Assembly (NCBI GenBank): GCA_963969495.1
Contig: OZ018323.1
Span: 67,849,720-67,913,719, forward strand
Length of the DNA stretch: 64,000 nt
From: Ceratothoa steindachneri
Lineage: Eukaryota > Arthropoda > Malacostraca > Isopoda > Cymothoidae
Reading direction: 5' to 3'
The notes under the pieces: generated by a model
What the model was told of the DNA's origin: nothing
Databases searched by the model: none
The model's input: only the letters and a program-made list of their open reading frames with translations
Shown here: piece by piece, positions 59,191 to 64,000 of the stretch
How the letters are laid out: each line of letters opens with the position of its first letter
How positions within the stretch are numbered: position 1 is the first letter of the stretch
Made by a program: the position numbers and the translations under genes

Positions 59191-62100
59191 ATTTTTTATT
59201 TTTAAATTTTAGGAGCCCATCTGGCGACTACAAACTTGGGCATAAATCGCTGTACTCAGGATAGCCTAGTACTAGGCTACATTAAAATAACAATATGCAA
59301 AAAACAACAATAACAATAGAAGAAAGGAAAACGGCAACAAGCAGGAAGCACGCTCTGGCGTCGGGGGGAAGCCCCCTGCCACAGGACGTGCAACCTACGA
59401 AAAAAACAGTTAAATAAAGTAAAGGAGGACAGCCTCCTCCAAAAAGTCATAAATTCATTAAGTCGGTGTGCACGAAGCCATCCCGAGTACAAAGGATAAG
59501 CCGTAGTGACCCCGCTCATCCCGGTACCGGGACAAGTAAAGTGCGCGAAGATCACCCGGACTGGGACATTCAACAGGAATGTGCCGAACAGTCTAGAGGA
59601 CAACGCAGTCATCACAATATGGTGGAGGCGAGCACTCCATCAAATGTCGGTGCGTCACGCAAGTGTGTACAATTCGGAGAAGACAGAAAGCAACCTGAAG
59701 CCGTCGCGGCATTGGGGGGCAGGTCCATGGGAACAGTCGCAGCGCAATGGCACGCAACTTTAGGTTCCCGTCGACCGTCTCCCATCTTCTTTGCCAAGCT
59801 GCCCGTATTCCTGCCATGTAATGGTTGTGAGGAAGAGCGAAATGCTGGTCTGGTCGCCCAGTCCTCACGGCAACTTTGGCGCTCTCATCGGAGCGTTCGT
59901 TCGCTGCAATTACTAAATGTCCAGGAAACCAGAAGATAATCTCGATATCCGCAAGGCTCGCCAAAACCGTTTACTTCACGAATATCAAGAACCAGGAGAT
60001 GCAGAGATTTCAATGCCCAGAGAGCTCTTGGGCCGTTTAGAGAGTCGCTATAAATCACAATCCGGTCTCCCAACCGGACACGTCGCGTAACTCCCGTACC
60101 GAGAGGTATATTGCAACCAGCTCGGCAGTGAAGACAGACGCAGCGCTTGGCAGAGCCCCGCTGACTTCAAACAGAGGGAATAAGGCATGGGAACTGGGGA
60201 CTTGGAGCCATCCGTATACACTAGCACGGTTCCAGCGTGACACAAAGTGTGCTTCAAAATGGCCGAACGCAATACACACGGCTCTGTAGAAGCTTTGGGA
60301 GCAGAGGCGTGGCGACAAATAGTCAAAGGTGGTACCTTCCAGGGTGGCGTCCTGGGCAGTAACAGGGGCGCCACCGGCCCGAGCTATATCTAGCTCTTGG
60401 AGTTTCCTAGCCCTAAACCCGAAGGATATGACTGGCGTGTCTCGGCGGCATAGGCACCGTCGAAATCAGCTGCGAATGTAGTGAGAGCTGTTAGCGACTA
60501 AAGGAGGCGCCGGGCTCGCGCGTACAGGCGAATAATGCACTGTGCACGGCGCAGAGCGAGTGGCAGCTCCCCAGCATCAGCGAGTAGGCTCTCAATGGGG
60601 AAAGTGCGGAAGGCACCGATCGACAGGAGAAGGCAGGTGTGGTGGAACGAGTCCATCTTCCGCAATATACGCTCGGCTGCAGATGCATAAAACTCGCATC
60701 CGTAGTCGAGCTTCGAACGAACAAAGGATCGATATAAAAGTAAGGCCGTAGCCCTATCAGCTGCCCAGGCGCTGAGCGTCACGGAGCGAAGAATATTCAT
60801 GGCGTGGGGACAAGAGATCCTAAGTCTGCGAATATGAGCTTCACAGGTGCGGCTTCGGTCAAATACAAGACCAAGGAAACGGTGCGACTCCACCACTTAC
60901 AGGCGCACCCCATTTAGAAACAAGTCTGGGTCAGGGTGGAGCCGCAGATGGCGGCAGAAGTACACTACCTTCGTTTTGGTCAAGGAAAGCCGAAGCCTCT
61001 GCGCTTCGGAATAGCGAGAGACGCGGCTCAATGCATGTTGCAGTTGACGCTCCAGAGTTGGCATCTGGGCCGCGACAAAAGAGATAGAAAGGTCGTCCCC
61101 GGCAGCACCGAGGTGATGCCGTTGATGCTCAGGGCAGAGTGTGACACTGAGGACACTTCCCTGCAGGACACCCTCTTCCTGCACCATTGGGCCGGAAAGG
61201 GATCCCCCTACCCGTACGCGGAGTCGACGATCTCGTAAAAGATATAAAGATTGGGAGGCCCCCTCCTCGCCCTCATCGTGTGAAGAGCCTCCATGATACC
61301 GTATCACCATGCGGTATCATAAGCATTCTCCAGAATGGTGTCCACAATTGAAGGCATCGCAGACGGCGTTTACCAGTCGGAGCAGAGCCTCCGACGCGGT
61401 GTGGAACTTGCGAAGGCCGCATTGTGCAGTAGACAGATGGCCTCCGCTGTCCAGGAAAAAGGTTAATCTAACATTTAACAATTTCTGATCAACTTGCACA
61501 CGCAAGAAGTTACGAGAGATTGGGCGGAAACCGGTCGGGGTAGAGTAATCTCCCCGATTTTTGCGAAAAGCGAGCACAGTAGCGATTCGCCAGGAAGCTG
61601 GAAGGATACCCTCTACCCACGTGTCGAAGCATGGCGTACGGGACATCGTCCGAACCAAGGGCGGTGTCCGCACAAGAAGAGAGAGCTAAACGAAACTCGC
61701 TCAAAGTAAACGTGTCGTTGAAGGGTTCTCCACCTCTGGAGGTAAAGTCCAGTCGGCAGCCTTCCACGAAATCACGACGCGCATTGAATGCTGGCGGAGC
61801 AGCATCCCGGCTAGTGAAAAAGCGGTCGCGAAGGATTCCGCCACGGACGCGGGGTCCGAGATTGCGGTCCCATTCTCCTGTAGAACGGGAGGGGGGTGCC
61901 ACGAGGACTTGCCCCGAATCCTTTTGACTCGCTTCCACACCTCTGCTAGAGGTCTTCCCGTTAAGCGAAGACACATATGCCCGCCAAGAAGAGCGTCGAG
62001 CGTGCTTCGAAATATACCGGAAACTAGCCCTAGCCCGACGAAGTTCACCGACAGTGAAATCGTTCGGGCGGCGCTTATAGCGCATGTAGGCATAACGCTT

Positions 62101-64000
62101 CTCTTTAAGGGCCCTCACACACTCCGCTGACAAAAACGGCAGTGATCGGCGTGCAAAACTGTCATATGTTCTAGGAATAGTAGTTAGGCCCACTGCGATG
62201 AGGTTGCCGGGTTAGAACTCAATGGCTCATCCACCAACCTAAACTTTGTATTTCGTGAAATGCGGACCACCGCGCCCACCTAAAGCACCACCGGGGCAGG
62301 CTCTCGGACGATAGCAGCACATAAGATATTTAAATGGGAAAGTGATCACTACCATGAAGATCATCAACCACCCCCACCCAAAGTAAGGCTGTGCATCTGT
62401 AGAGCACAGAGATAGACCGAGGCAAGAAAATAGCGGTTCTCAGGCAGTGATACGTAAACACATCTAGATAGAGAACACCTATCTCTAGCTCGTCGATCAG
62501 ATCCGCAAGGACTTGACCCCTGGGATTAATCAAGTAGTCTAACCAGAGGGGGTGTCTACCGTTCAGATCTCAGAACAAGAGAAAGGGCCTCGGCAATCGT
62601 ACCATGACGCGGCGGAAGTGCCTCGCGTCGAAGTCGACTGACGGTGGAATGTACGCGGAAATAACAATATACCTCCTATCCAGGTGCAGCTGCACAGCTA
62701 CCGCCTGAAAGGAGCTATCTAAAGCGAAGACAAGAACGGAGACATCATGCCAAGGATAAATCACGCATCTTCTTGTCCGGCCCTCATCGCGTGGTGGTGG
62801 GGTCGCAAAACCTTTATACCCTCGAGGGTGGGCAGGTGATACGCGCCCAGCATGGTCTCCTGCAAAAAGATAGCTAACGGGGAACAGGACGAGACGAGCC
62901 TCCGCAGCTGCACCCAGTTGGGCCGGAGTCCGCGGCAATTCCTTTGAAGGAATATGCCCTCCAGGCCTAGCTCGGAGGAGATGCAGGTGCCCTCTTCTAA
63001 GTGAAAACCCTCACGGGAATGGCCGTACGCTTCTCGGAGGCAGAGCTCCGGGCGCTGTTGGCCGGACAAAACGCTGAAGGCCCTTTCGCCTTCGAGGACT
63101 TATTGAGGGAGTTTGGCCTCGCCATGAAAGTCTTTTCCTCCCTCCACCTCGAAACCTTTTGTAGGACCAATCGTCCCCGAGTCCCCCAGTCCACCATTGG
63201 GTGAGGGCAAGGAGCCGAAGCTCCTTTAGTGCTGTCCTCCTTTCGAGGGGCAGCTTTAGGAACCCCGGAAGATGGCCTCACAAACAACTTCAAGGGTGTT
63301 GCCTCGTGTAAGTCTAGCGAAACGGTGGAGACGCGCTGCCGTTTCGCCTTACGGGAAACGGTCACGCTGGGAGAAGGGAGGGGAGCCCTGGTTTTAGTCG
63401 GGGCTGGATGTGAACCTTTTGTCCCACCAGCTTTAAGAGTGGAGCGCCTGGGGTGGGTAGAGCCCGCAGGTGTTCCGAATGGGCGCAGAAACGACCGTAC
63501 TCGTAGGCCTGGCGGGGCTAGGAGCAGAGGGTGTCTCTTATTATTGAGTCATAGGATTTACCAGGCAGCAGATGGCGCGCAGGGACCACGTCCTTAGCCA
63601 CGCGAAATGAGAGACGATCCTGTGCCTGAACGGCCAGGATTTCCTTCTCAATGAGATACTACCACATTGATCGAAGAAGCAGGGTGCGGTCTCGGCAATT
63701 GACACATTTTGCCACACACGATTTGGACTTATCATGTGCGGCTTTGGAGTAACTTACATAGACTTCGGGTAACCCCGACTTTGCAAATCTACAAGAGCGA
63801 TTAATATGGCCGAAGCTGTGACAGAGTAGCACCTCCGCAGCAGTAGCACGAATGCCTTCACGCGGTAGCGATACCAACCGGCACTCATCGACTCAAGAAG
63901 CTTGTCACAGTCGAACGTGACGAAGTGTGTAGGGGTGGGTCTCGAGGCCCCTCCCTGTTTTCTCATCACACGATCAACCTTGACCGCTCCATGGTCGGCC
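59191..64000 (-). mobile_element. I-clade LINE copy E (cut by the window end)
   Basis: Minus strand: A tail near 59191-59211, hairpin 1 with AGCCTAGTACTAGGCT (59262-59277), the Cys/His C-terminus, RNase H (near 60300-60060), RT C-terminal region (FLGLVFDRSRTCEAHIRRL, near 60870), RT core (FRPISRNF, near 61540; DVPYAMLRHVG, near 61640), APE (GLEGIFLQRNCRGLRPNW, near 62960) and ORF1 with worn knuckles to 64000. The YVDD segment is deleted near 61098 and RT has other gaps. The ORF1 end and ORF2 start overlap in different frames, as in copy A. It lies in the host intron upstream of e1. Confidence 0.85.

Overview
The window is eukaryotic genomic DNA, best read as arthropod and probably decapod crustacean. 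The reasons are phased GT-AG exons of a membrane protein spread over tens of kilobases, long AT and GA microsatellites, a degenerate TAGCC-type satellite, tRNA-derived SINEs, Tc1/mariner remnants and many I-clade LINEs. The clade is an inference, because no single sequence settles the species. There is no prokaryotic organisation.

Host gene. One gene is visible, on the minus strand. Six exons at 58809-58648, 58088-57877, 35420-35315, 28096-27978, 20925-20790 and 20103-19901 have canonical splice sites and join without any phase conflict (1-1, 1-0, 0-1, 1-0, 0-1, 1-stop). They give about 312 residues: the end of an Ig domain, a second cysteine-bearing extracellular domain, a CCP/sushi-like module, a linker, one transmembrane helix and a short basic tail. 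The signal peptide and first exon(s) must lie beyond position 64000. The introns reach 22 kb and are filled with transposons.

Left cluster (160-15735, plus strand, downstream of the gene). A full-length 6.56 kb I-clade LINE (copy A, 1125-7687) sits inside an older copy of the same family (160-1124 and 7688-12036), with a perfect 13 bp target-site duplication (TSD). A further fragment (12037-13905) and a separate 5'-truncated insertion (14000-15735) with its own 12 bp TSD follow. The family encodes a zinc-knuckle ORF1 and an ORF2 with APE endonuclease, reverse transcriptase and RNase H. It ends in two small hairpins and an A tail. Every copy is frameshifted or deleted.

Intronic elements (19.9-64 kb). 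Relatives of the same family lie at 28386-33932 (C), 50135-55497 (D) and 59191-64000 (E, cut by the window end), all on the minus strand and so in the sense of the host gene. Short 3' tails occur at 21545-21785, 21795-22365, 48905-48980 and 56216-56270. A more divergent I-clade LINE (F) covers about 22366-27100. An unrelated LINE (G, 41585-45050), extremely A/C-rich on its coding strand, carries a 2A-like motif near its N-terminus. Decayed mariner (33935-34740) and Tc1-like (40216-41000, 47700-48080) transposases, fragments of another LINE type (45250-45900, 55880-56800) and tRNA-derived SINEs fill much of the rest.

I found no convincing evidence of an entirely new molecular system. The observations that most deserve follow-up are the phase-consistent Ig/CCP membrane protein, the nested LINE with its exact TSD, the two-hairpin LINE 3' end (which also occurs alone as a 55 bp insertion with its own TSD), and the 2A-like, strand-skewed LINE G.
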